A stretch of 7,341 nt of DNA from Patescibacteria group bacterium UBA6899 (GTDB lineage Bacteria; Patescibacteriota; Minisyncoccia; Phycocordibacterales; UBA6899). Position 1 is the first letter of the stretch; each line of letters begins with the position of its first letter. The notes under the pieces were generated by a model. It worked only from the letters and a program-made list of their open reading frames with translations. It ran no database searches and was not told the origin of the DNA. Shown in pieces: positions 1 to 4,802 of this stretch. Position numbers and translations under genes: made by a program. The DNA lies in contig DKBN01000036.1 in NCBI GenBank assembly GCA_002451235.1, positions 1 to 7,341 on the forward strand, given 5' to 3'.

Positions 1-17
1 TCTCCCCCAAATACAAT

Positions 18-914
18 ATGGCCACCATCTATACTCATCAGTCGGAAAATGTCTCAAGGACTTGGATCCTCATGGGGGCGTTCTTGGTCTTGGTGATCGC
101 GCTCGGTTTCGTATTCGCGCAGGTGTTCGGGAACCCGAACATCCTCTATATCGCGGTCATTTTTTCGTTCATCATGAATTTCTTCTCATATTGGTATTCC
201 GACAAGATGGTTCTTGCCCTGGTCAGGGCGCGCCAGGTGGAGGATCGGAACCAGTATCCGGAACTCTGGAACGTCGTAGAGAACCTCTCCATCACCGCTG
301 GCCTCCCGATGCCAAAGGTCTATCTCGTGAACGACCCGTCCCTGAACGCGTTTGCGACCGGTCGTGACCCCGAACACGCTGTCATTGCGGTCCATGCAGG
401 GTTACTGGAACGATTGAACAAAACAGAGCTCGAAGGAGTCATCGCGCATGAACTTTCCCATATCGGGAACAGAGACATATTAGTGATGACGGCCGCAGTG
501 ATCCTTGCGGGTTTCGTGTCCCTTCTTGCGGACATCTTTTTCCGCATGTCGTTCTTTCGCGGGCGCGATCGCGAGGGCGCGGGAGGGATCGTTGTGCTGG
601 CCGGGGTCATCCTCTCTATCCTCGCTCCGATCTTTGCGACCTTGATCCAGCTTGCGGTGTCGCGTAAGCGCGAGTTCCTTGCGGATGCGTCCGGGGCGCT
701 TCTCACGCGCTATCCGGAAGGGCTCGCATCGGCTCTCGAGAAGATCTCTTCTGCCGGTATTCCATCGACCACTGCACGCAAAGCGACTGCCCACCTTTAT
801 ATTTTCGAACCGATATCCTCCGGTGGCATCGGGAGAAAGATCGGCGGCCTTTTCATGACGCATCCACCTATTGAGGAACGTATCAAGGCCCTGCGGGAAA
901 TGAACATTGGGTAA
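18..914 (+). CDS. htpX: HtpX-like membrane zinc metalloprotease (M48B)
   Basis: Predicted inner-membrane protease of the M48 family. HtpX proteins degrade misfolded or damaged membrane proteins using a zinc-activated water. The 298-residue product shows the HEXXH site HELSH at residues 144-148 (two zinc-binding His and the catalytic Glu), and a downstream REFLAD motif whose Glu219 is the expected third zinc ligand. Hydrophobic segments lie at about 16-37, 41-60, 155-178 and 188-212, the usual HtpX arrangement with the active site facing the cytoplasm. A THPP motif near residue 281 and the C-terminal EERIKAL segment are also typical. Length is normal for the family (about 285-300). ATG 18 gives the N-terminus MATIYTH, typical of this family in Patescibacteria from memory. 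No ribosome binding site is visible in the 17 available upstream bases, so its operon partner cannot be judged. Confidence 0.95.
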   Translation: MATIYTHQSENVSRTWILMGAFLVLVIALGFVFAQVFGNPNILYIAVIFSFIMNFFSYWYSDKMVLALVRARQVEDRNQYPELWNVVENLSITAGLPMPKVYLVNDPSLNAFATGRDPEHAVIAVHAGLLERLNKTELEGVIAHELSHIGNRDILVMTAAVILAGFVSLLADIFFRMSFFRGRDREGAGGIVVLAGVILSILAPIFATLIQLAVSRKREFLADASGALLTRYPEGLASALEKISSAGIPSTTARKATAHLYIFEPISSGGIGRKIGGLFMTHPPIEERIKALREMNIG

Positions 915-924
915 CATCAGTACC

Positions 925-952
925 TTGACAGATCCTCTACTGGTGGTACGGT
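925..952 (+). promoter_or_regulatory. Probable sigma70-type promoter for the 1001 gene
   Basis: A perfect -35 box TTGACA (925-930) is followed after 16 nt by TACGGT (947-952), which is preceded by TG at 944-945 as in an extended -10 element. The -10 match is only moderate. The predicted start near 959 would give a 5' leader of about 42 nt before the ATG at 1001. The site lies in the short gap after htpX, suggesting the next gene has its own transcript. Confidence 0.4.
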
Positions 953-985
953 AAACAGCGGAGTTCGGGTGGTTTTTTGTACAAC

Positions 986-992
986 AAAGGAG
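986..992 (+). promoter_or_regulatory. Ribosome binding site fixing the 1001 start
   Basis: AAAGGAG at 986-992 lies 8 nt before ATG 1001. This decides the start: an in-frame TTG at 977 would put the ribosome binding site inside the coding region, so the shorter form is preferred. Most genes in this window lack such a site, which makes this one informative. Confidence 0.75.
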
Positions 993-1000
993 ATAGAATA

Positions 1001-1501
1001 ATGTCAGTTCGTATCGATCTTGGGGGAAAGAGATATGCCAATTTCAACCCGGTGTTCAAAGGGGCAGTTGCGAACCCCTGCGACGCAGACGAGTTTGATC
1101 CGACGTCGGATGTGCCGACGCACGATGAGAACGTTCAGTGCTGTTGCGGCACCGCTCCGAGCGCTGAGGAAATGTGCATACAAAATGAAACCGAAGAAGA
1201 CATCCCTCCGCTTTCTGAGAAAACATACCAGCGGCTGCTTATGGTTTGGGCTCATGCAAGAGTGAAAGGCAGAGAAAAGCCTGCCAACATGTTCACTTCA
1301 CCGAAATTAGTTCGGATTGCCCCACCAGCAAAGAAGATCAGGAAAACGAGCCGGAAATACAAGAAAGGGCCACGGAAGTTCCATCAGCTCGGCAAACCAG
1401 GATCAAAAGATCCAAGTGCGAAACCGAAAGCACTGAAAAAACGCGAGCTGGCTGCGAAGGTCCAAAACAAACACCGGCGGGAAACTATCCGACGGTCCTA
1501 A
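1001..1501 (+). CDS. Orphan protein with Cys cluster and basic tail
   Basis: 166-residue hypothetical protein not recognised as any family. It has two halves. Residues 1-75 are acidic and contain Cys27, a CCC run at 47-49 and Cys59, with His41 nearby, which could bind a metal or form disulfides (inference). Residues about 89-166 are strongly Lys/Arg-rich and low in complexity (for example KKIRKTSRKYKKGPRK at 111-126), as in disordered nucleic-acid-binding tails. No signal peptide or membrane segment is seen. Start at ATG 1001 rests on the AAAGGAG site 8 nt upstream. It stands alone between htpX and a membrane protein, with a possible promoter at 925-952 and a strong terminator 14-36 nt after the TAA, so it is probably a single-gene transcript. 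The clean ribosome binding site and terminator argue that it is a real gene. Confidence 0.7.
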   Translation: MSVRIDLGGKRYANFNPVFKGAVANPCDADEFDPTSDVPTHDENVQCCCGTAPSAEEMCIQNETEEDIPPLSEKTYQRLLMVWAHARVKGREKPANMFTSPKLVRIAPPAKKIRKTSRKYKKGPRKFHQLGKPGSKDPSAKPKALKKRELAAKVQNKHRRETIRRS

Positions 1502-1511
1502 TAACATCATG

Positions 1512-1537
1512 AAGAGGGCGCCAAGGCGCCTCTTTTT
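1512..1537 (+). terminator. Rho-independent terminator after the 1001 gene
   Basis: Arms AAGAGGGCGCC (1512-1522) and GGCGCCTCTT (1525-1534) form a GC-rich stem if one G (1516 or a neighbour) bulges. The tip pair must open because only two A separate the arms. The run of T at 1533-1537 follows. It lies just after the TAA at 1499-1501 and directly before the promoter of the next gene. Confidence 0.85.
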
Positions 1538-1552
1538 GTTATACTGAAGCCA
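1537..1552 (+). promoter_or_regulatory. Extended -10 promoter, leaderless start
   Basis: TGT followed by TATACT (1540-1545) makes an extended -10 element. The ATG of the DUF1189-like gene begins 6 nt later at 1552, so the expected transcription start falls on or next to the A of the start codon. No -35 box is seen (that position is inside the terminator stem) and there is no ribosome binding site, consistent with a leaderless mRNA. Confidence 0.6.
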
Positions 1553-2472
1553 TGAAATTTTTCCAAACTATCAAGGCAAGTGTGTATGGCCCGGATTTCT
1601 ATGCATCTCACGAGGAACGCACCCTAGGAAACGCCTGGGGATATTACACAAAGCTCTCCGTACTCGCGGCGCTCGTCCTCGCCGTCGTCCTTTCTCTGGT
1701 AACGATTCCGCCGTTGAATGTTTTTCTCGCGAGGATCCCGGCTGAGGCGGCGAAGATCTATCCCCCGGAGTTGGTACTTACATTCGAGAACAACACCGTG
1801 CGCTCGAATGTCCAGGAGCCCTATTTCATCGATGTTCCGGAAGAATGGAAACACGCGATGCCAGAGAACGAGCGGTCGAAATGGCAGCATCTCATCGTCA
1901 TCGATACCGCGAATGAATATTCGAACGACCTCTATCAGCAATACCGTCCAGGGGCTTGGCTTTTCCATGACGGCATCGCCATCGCCGACCAGAATGGCGT
2001 CAAGATCCAGAAGTTCGCGGACATGAAGGACCGCAATGGAGCGCCCCTGCGTTTTACGCTGGATAAGGCCGTGGTGCAGAGATTCTTCGACGCACTGAGT
2101 CCGGTATTTCAGTTCGTTCCCGCGATCCTTGTTACCGGCATATTCCTCGGGCTGCTGTTCCTTTATGGACTTTCGATCGCAGTCCTTGCGTTCATCGCGC
2201 TCTTTGTACTTTTACTCGGGCGGATCCTGAAGAAGGAATGGGACTATCCGACGTCGTTAAAGCTTTCCTTCTATGCTGCGACGCTTCCTTTCCTCCTCTA
2301 CCACATCCTCATCCTTATGTTCTATCCACCGGGCTTGCTTCTGTTCGCGGCGATCATCCTTGCTGTCCTGGTCGTGAATTTCGGCTGGGATAGGTCGTCG
2401 GCACCAGAGCCACCGAAGACTCCCCCCGCCCCCGAACCCACCGATACTAAAGACACGGAGAAGCACGAATGA
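1552..2472 (+). CDS. DUF1189-like multi-pass membrane protein
   Basis: 306-residue membrane protein. The N-terminus MKFFQTIKASVYGPDFY resembles the start of the DUF1189 family (recognised from memory; the molecular function of the family is unknown). After a short amphipathic cytoplasmic segment come TM1 at about 33-55, a large soluble loop at about 56-185, then hydrophobic segments at about 186-206, 207-226, 238-258 and 259-278. The C-terminal tail (about 280-306) is charged and Pro-rich, so probably disordered. The loop is probably extracytoplasmic. ATG 1552 is preceded by an extended -10 box and no ribosome binding site. The stop overlaps an ATG (ATGA at 2469-2472) that is out of frame with the next gene. 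The HD-domain gene begins 13 nt downstream and is probably co-transcribed. Family assignment is moderate; that it is a real membrane protein is clear. Confidence 0.85.
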   Translation: MKFFQTIKASVYGPDFYASHEERTLGNAWGYYTKLSVLAALVLAVVLSLVTIPPLNVFLARIPAEAAKIYPPELVLTFENNTVRSNVQEPYFIDVPEEWKHAMPENERSKWQHLIVIDTANEYSNDLYQQYRPGAWLFHDGIAIADQNGVKIQKFADMKDRNGAPLRFTLDKAVVQRFFDALSPVFQFVPAILVTGIFLGLLFLYGLSIAVLAFIALFVLLLGRILKKEWDYPTSLKLSFYAATLPFLLYHILILMFYPPGLLLFAAIILAVLVVNFGWDRSSAPEPPKTPPAPEPTDTKDTEKHE

Positions 2473-2485
2473 CAGCGATAATACC

Positions 2486-2956
2486 GTGGATCGAGATCTC
2501 GTGCGTGCTGTGATCGAGGCGGGAAAGCTCGTATTGCGTTTTGGTCGGGTCGATCGCGCGACGTACCACGAGGACGGTATTCGCAAAGAAACAGATACCG
2601 ATCACACCGTCATGCTTGGAGTCATCGCGTGCGCGTTCGCCTCGCGCTTCCTGCCGCATCTCGATATTGGGAAAGTCGCTCAGTTTGCTCTAGTCCATGA
2701 CCTCGTTGAAGCGTATGCGGGAGATACGCTAACGTTCGGGATCAGCGATGAGGGGAGGGCAGAAAAAGAACGAAGGGAAATAGAGGCGCTCAAGCGCATA
2801 CGTAGAGAGTTCTCGGCCTCACTCACATGGATCCCAGAGATGATCGCCCGATATGAATCCCTCGATACTCCCGAGGCGCGGTATATCAAGATGCTGGACA
2901 AAGCGATGCCGAAGATCACCCATGTGTTGAACCGAGCTACCTATCTTCGACAGTAG
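2486..2956 (+). CDS. HD-domain nucleotide phosphohydrolase, cut by in-frame TAG
   Basis: Protein of the HD_3/YfbR-HDDC2 type. Relatives are metal-dependent phosphohydrolases, several acting on deoxynucleoside 5'-monophosphates in nucleotide salvage. The 156 residues include RFGRV (18-22), ETDTDH with His40, the HD doublet His71-Asp72 in HDLVEAYAGDT, and Asp138 in KMLDKAMPK: all four metal ligands expected for an HD domain. The frame stops at TAG 2954-2956, but the same frame then stays open for 48 more protein-like codons to a second TAG at 3101-3103. That would give about 205 residues, a usual size for the family. The product as read is therefore probably C-terminally truncated although its catalytic core is complete. 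GTG 2486 is the first usable start codon in frame; no ribosome binding site is seen. The DUF1189-like gene ends 13 nt upstream, suggesting an operon. Confidence 0.85.
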   Translation: MDRDLVRAVIEAGKLVLRFGRVDRATYHEDGIRKETDTDHTVMLGVIACAFASRFLPHLDIGKVAQFALVHDLVEAYAGDTLTFGISDEGRAEKERREIEALKRIRREFSASLTWIPEMIARYESLDTPEARYIKMLDKAMPKITHVLNRATYLRQ

Positions 2957-3103
2957 GGAAAAACGAAACAAGATGCCGCGGCTTATTTCGACGAAAAATA
3001 TTCGAAACTTGAGAAGAAATATGGGACTGAATTTCCGCCGCTCTCACGGCTAATGCGCGGGCTGATGGACGAAGTGCTCGAACAAGGAGAATTTACAATA
3101 TAG
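2957..3103 (+). pseudogene. In-frame continuation of HD gene beyond TAG
   Basis: Directly after the TAG at 2954-2956 the same frame encodes 48 residues, including AAAYFDEKYSKLEKKYG and LMRGLMDEVLEQGEF, ending at TAG 3101-3103. The composition is helical, charged and aromatic, as in the last helices of HD_3 proteins, and it extends the product to the normal family length. I read it as the severed C-terminus of the upstream gene. Causes could be a nonsense mutation, a sequencing or assembly error, or amber readthrough. A TAA follows two codons after the second TAG. Confidence 0.6.
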
Positions 3104-3688
3104 GCCACATAAGTAAAGATCGAACGAAAAAACCGCCCGCTGCCGCGGGCGGCTTGAGCACGATGCTTCACGGTAGGATCTCATGAAGGATATTGCGTCC
3201 TTGAGAACGAAGATCCGTTGCCCGAGCCGGATGGCCTGGAACGCCTGGAGCCCGAGAGAGGCGACATCATCTTCATCCTTGTACGTAACTACCTTATCAG
3301 CGATCAACCCCACAGTACCGCCGATATTCGCGAGGACCCTTTGGAATCCACAGGTGGGATCGATAGTGGTTAAAAATCCCGCGAAATCCTCCTGATCGAG
3401 CGCTTGGGTCTGTTTCTCCCAATCATCCATTCCACCATTCTTGAAGTAGCAATCAAGCGCATCTCGAAATTTTTGCCATTCATGTAATGCAAATACGATC
3501 GCGCACGAACCTTGCCCGAATTTCTCTTGTGCGGCCTGCATTGCTTCCTGGTATTCCCCGAGATCCTCCTCGCGCCCTGTCGATTTTAGGGCCAAAACAA
3601 TGAGGGCATTCAGATCGAGCCTAAGGAGTGCGGGGGCAAGATCTAACACAGTCTCGTCCACCTCGACCATTACTTTTACTATCGCCAT
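3050..3688 (-). CDS. Orphan protein; frame runs through its own terminator
   Basis: Hypothetical protein not recognised as any family. The open frame has 212 residues, but only about the first 177 lie before the intrinsic terminator at 3127-3152; the rest (from about SRPRQRAVF on) is the terminator hairpin and the antisense of the HD gene tail. The believable part has a compact start (MAIVKVMVEVDETVLDLAP), a Leu-rich helix region (21-36), an acidic DWEKQTQALDQEDF stretch and a C-terminal KVVTYKDEDDVASLGLQAFQAIRLG region. It looks soluble and cytoplasmic, with no signal peptide. Start ATG 3688-3686 is supported by AGGAGG 4 nt upstream. The other two frames both meet TGA just before the terminator (3183-3181 and 3170-3168), so a one-base indel or an unusual stop-less mRNA is possible. 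It diverges from the gene at 3821. Confidence 0.6.
   Translation of the reverse strand: MAIVKVMVEVDETVLDLAPALLRLDLNALIVLALKSTGREEDLGEYQEAMQAAQEKFGQGSCAIVFALHEWQKFRDALDCYFKNGGMDDWEKQTQALDQEDFAGFLTTIDPTCGFQRVLANIGGTVGLIADKVVTYKDEDDVASLGLQAFQAIRLGQRIFVLKDAISFMRSYREASCSSRPRQRAVFSFDLYLCGLYCKFSLFEHFVHQPAH
3127..3152 (-). terminator. Rho-independent terminator of minus-strand gene
   Basis: Read on the minus strand, arms CCGCCCGC (3152-3145) and GCGGGCGG (3140-3133) enclose the 4-nt loop GGCA and are followed by six T (3132-3127). This is a textbook intrinsic terminator for the gene starting at 3688. On the plus strand there is no T run after the stem, so it is not an obvious terminator for the HD gene. 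Confidence 0.85.
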
Positions 3689-3692
3689 GTGG

Positions 3693-3698
3693 CCTCCT
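3693..3698 (-). promoter_or_regulatory. Strong ribosome binding site for the 3688 gene
   Basis: The minus strand carries AGGAGG at 3698-3693, 4 nt before ATG at 3688. The full six-base anti-SD match fixes the start, although the spacing is short. Confidence 0.75.
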
Positions 3699-3712
3699 AT
3701 ATGTCTTCGGAA

Positions 3713-3724
3713 ATCCTATAGGAT
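3713..3724. repeat. 12-bp perfect palindrome in divergent intergenic region
   Basis: ATCCTATAGGAT at 3713-3724 equals its own reverse complement. It lies 25 bp upstream of the minus-strand start at 3688 and between two divergent orphan genes, a usual place for a dimeric repressor operator. No known regulator motif was matched. Confidence 0.4.
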
Positions 3725-3751
3725 AAGTAACAAAAAGGAAGCCTCTTTCCC

Positions 3752-3780
3752 TTGCATATATGATATACATGTGTTATAGT
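3752..3780 (+). promoter_or_regulatory. Sigma70-type promoter for the 3821 gene
   Basis: TTGCAT (3752-3757), a 17-nt spacer and TATAGT (3775-3780), with TG at 3772-3773 as in an extended -10. The predicted start near 3787 gives a leader of about 34 nt that contains the ribosome binding site at 3810-3814. This is one of the best promoter matches in the window. Confidence 0.7.
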
Positions 3781-3820
3781 ATTCATGGAGGGCGGTTCAC
3801 TTGCTATTTAGGAGAAAATC

Positions 3821-4255
3821 ATGAAGGTAAGTGCAAATATCAAGGGATCGTTCCTTGATAGACCAAAGGGGACGCCAGTGGTGTCTCCAAGGCTTTCGCG
3901 ATTGAGCGAGGGTCACGTCCTCTTCGTGAGGACAAAGAATGGCGTTGGCGCCACAAATACGTGGCTCGTCACACAGCATCCGGAAGGATTCGCCGTGAAG
4001 GGGACAGGTCGGGCGTTTTTACAGCCCGAGGTCTGCACCTTCGACGGAGTAGTTTCCGGCGATGTGATCAACCTCAACGACCATATCGCCACGGGGTGGC
4101 GCATGTGTTTCTCTCGCAAGAGGGATGGTGCGAAGTTCACCACATCTCCGGTTTGCGATTTTAGTCTGCGGCTGGCGGAATCAACCGCGCACAGCCTTCG
4201 GCGGCTTGCCGACAGAAATTTTACGCGACGGTCCAAAATAACCAGATCGCGATAA
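3821..4255 (+). CDS. Orphan 144-residue basic protein
   Basis: Hypothetical protein not recognised as any family. The first 115 residues look like a small beta-rich domain: alternating strands and turns such as GHVLFVRTKNG, TWLVTQHPEGFAVKG and GDVINLNDHIATGWRMCFS, with Cys at about 72, 96 and 112. The last 30 residues are Arg-rich (SLRRLADRNFTRRSKITRSR) and could contact nucleic acid or membrane (inference). There is no signal peptide or membrane segment. The start at ATG 3821 is backed by AGGAG (3810-3814) 6 nt upstream. A promoter (3752-3780) and terminator (4268-4290) bracket the gene, so it is transcribed alone, divergent from the orphan at 3688. It is the only plus-strand gene here with promoter, ribosome binding site and terminator all clear. 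Confidence 0.7.
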   Translation: MKVSANIKGSFLDRPKGTPVVSPRLSRLSEGHVLFVRTKNGVGATNTWLVTQHPEGFAVKGTGRAFLQPEVCTFDGVVSGDVINLNDHIATGWRMCFSRKRDGAKFTTSPVCDFSLRLAESTAHSLRRLADRNFTRRSKITRSR

Positions 4256-4267
4256 CTTTCACCTACC

Positions 4268-4290
4268 AGACCCCCGCAATGCGGGGGTCT
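4268..4290 (+). terminator. Terminator hairpin after the 3821 gene
   Basis: Perfect 10-bp stem AGACCCCCGC (4268-4277) and GCGGGGGTCT (4281-4290) with loop AAT, 12 nt after the TAA. The tail CTTCTATTA is only partly T-rich, so the U tract is weak but the stem is very stable. Confidence 0.75.
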
Positions 4291-4363
4291 CTTCTATTAC
4301 AAAATCGCACTGATAAGGTTAGTTATAGAAGTCAGAAAATTTTATAGTAGAAGAATTTATATG

Positions 4364-4394
4364 AAACAAAATCGCTACCATAACTTATGGTAGC
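4364..4394 (-). terminator. Terminator of the minus-strand small RNA
   Basis: Ten-base arms GCTACCATAA (4374-4383) and TTATGGTAGC (4385-4394) are perfect inverted repeats about one base; on the minus strand the innermost pairs open as the loop. The minus-strand tail is GATTTTGTTT (4373-4364). It lies about 160-190 nt downstream of a strong minus-strand promoter with no coding frame between, marking the end of a small RNA. Confidence 0.7.
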
Positions 4395-4554
4395 AAATTA
4401 GGGAGCAGGTTGGCTTGGTGGTTGTCTTCCCCGTAACCAGAGCCTGCTTTTATCCTGTTCAGGTAACGTTTCTTGAACCCCGAACGATTTGGGTGCGTCC
4501 TAGGCTAAGGCATCCCGTTCACTTGCAAAGACTCGTACCAAGTTCTTTGGCCCC
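4364..4554 (-). ncRNA. Unidentified structured small RNA (6S-like candidate)
   Basis: Minus-strand transcription unit without a credible reading frame. A strong promoter (4560-4587) predicts a start at GGGG (4554-4551), and a terminator ends it at about 4364, giving about 190 nt, or about 155 nt if processed before the terminator hairpin. Long-range pairing could make a rod: 4552-4554 with 4401-4403, CUUGGU (4542-4537) with ACCAAG (4419-4414), and GUCUUU (4532-4527) with GAAGAC (4429-4424), separated by near-symmetric internal loops. An internal GUUCA/UGAAC hairpin lies at 4457-4478. A competing local stem joins 4404-4409 and 4443-4448. Promoter, size and rod with internal loops recall 6S RNA, which binds RNA polymerase, but no conserved 6S sequence was recognised. 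tmRNA, RNase P and SRP signature motifs are absent. It lies downstream of tRNA-Ser on the same strand. Confidence 0.6.
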
Positions 4555-4559
4555 AGCTA

Positions 4560-4587
4560 ATTATAAGGAAAAGAAGTCCGTATGCAA
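4560..4587 (-). promoter_or_regulatory. Strong sigma70-type promoter of the small RNA
   Basis: On the minus strand TTGCAT (4587-4582), a 16-nt spacer and a perfect TATAAT (4565-4560). The expected start, about 7 nt on, is at the G run near 4554-4553. No ATG frame of useful length follows, pointing to a non-coding RNA. Confidence 0.7.
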
Positions 4588-4645
4588 GAAGACAGATGAC
4601 GATTCTCAAGACCAAAATATTTTCAGAACGCAATGTTTCTTTCTG

Positions 4646-4732
4646 CGGAGGAGGAGAGATTCGAACTCTCGAAGGCTGTAACACCTTGCCGCCTTTCCAA
4701 GGCGGTGCACTAGACCGCTATGCGACTCCTCC
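4646..4732 (-). tRNA. tRNA-Ser (anticodon GGA)
   Basis: Class II tRNA of 87 nt. Acceptor stem GGAGGAG (4732-4726) pairs with CTCCTCC (4653-4647), with discriminator G at 4646. The D arm closes with GCA/TGC. The anticodon stem CCGCC/GGCGG encloses TTGGAAA, anticodon GGA (4698-4696), reading UCC and UCU serine codons. A long variable arm (AAGG...CCTT) and the T arm GAGAG-TTCGAAT-CTCTC follow. G discriminator and long variable arm are both serine identity features. The 3' CCA is not encoded; the genome continues CAG, so CCA must be added by enzyme. Confidence 0.97.
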
Positions 4733-4747
4733 ATACAGGATGTGAGA

Positions 4748-4776
4748 AATATACAGAAAGAATCAATAAACGACAA
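4748..4776 (-). promoter_or_regulatory. Probable promoter of tRNA-Ser
   Basis: Minus-strand TTGTCG (4776-4771), 17-nt spacer, TATATT (4753-4748). The expected start near 4741 is about 9 nt before the mature tRNA end at 4732. It lies back to back with the MGMT promoter, whose -10 is at 4790-4795. Confidence 0.5.
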
Positions 4777-4789
4777 ATGTATTTTGAGA

Positions 4790-4802
4790 TATACTCTCTT
4801 CA
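4790..4802 (+). promoter_or_regulatory. -10 box with leaderless start for MGMT gene
   Basis: TATACT at 4790-4795 is followed by 6 nt and ATG 4802, exactly the spacing at 1540-1552. No convincing -35 or ribosome binding site is present. The expected transcription start coincides with the start codon, suggesting a leaderless mRNA. Confidence 0.5.

Noticed and set aside
12..17. TACAAT just before the htpX ATG as a -10 box
   Set aside because: Transcription would begin inside the third codon; too little upstream sequence to judge.
480..917. Long minus-strand open frame opposite htpX
   Set aside because: Shadow of a strongly recognised plus-strand gene; the product is Arg/Asp/Glu/His-rich without any recognisable motif.
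977..1000. In-frame TTG start at 977 for the orphan at 1001
   Set aside because: The AAAGGAG site at 986-992 lies inside that extension and is spaced correctly for ATG 1001.
2957..3103. A separate small gene after the HD stop
   Set aside because: There is no start codon or ribosome binding site near its beginning, and it directly continues the HD frame, so a severed C-terminus is more likely.
3785..3811. Eight-codon leader ORF (MEGGSLAI) before the 3821 gene
   Set aside because: Its ATG lies before the predicted transcription start near 3787 and has no ribosome binding site.
4364..4554. tmRNA, RNase P RNA or SRP RNA identity for the small RNA
   Set aside because: No TTCGAATCC tRNA-like 3' end, no RNase P conserved core, no SRP domain IV GGAA-loop with the AGCAG partner; size is too small for the first two.
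4415..4681. Open frame of 88 codons on the plus strand
   Set aside because: It lies antisense to the small RNA and runs into the tRNA gene; composition (Arg/Pro/Cys mix) is not protein-like and there is no ribosome binding site.
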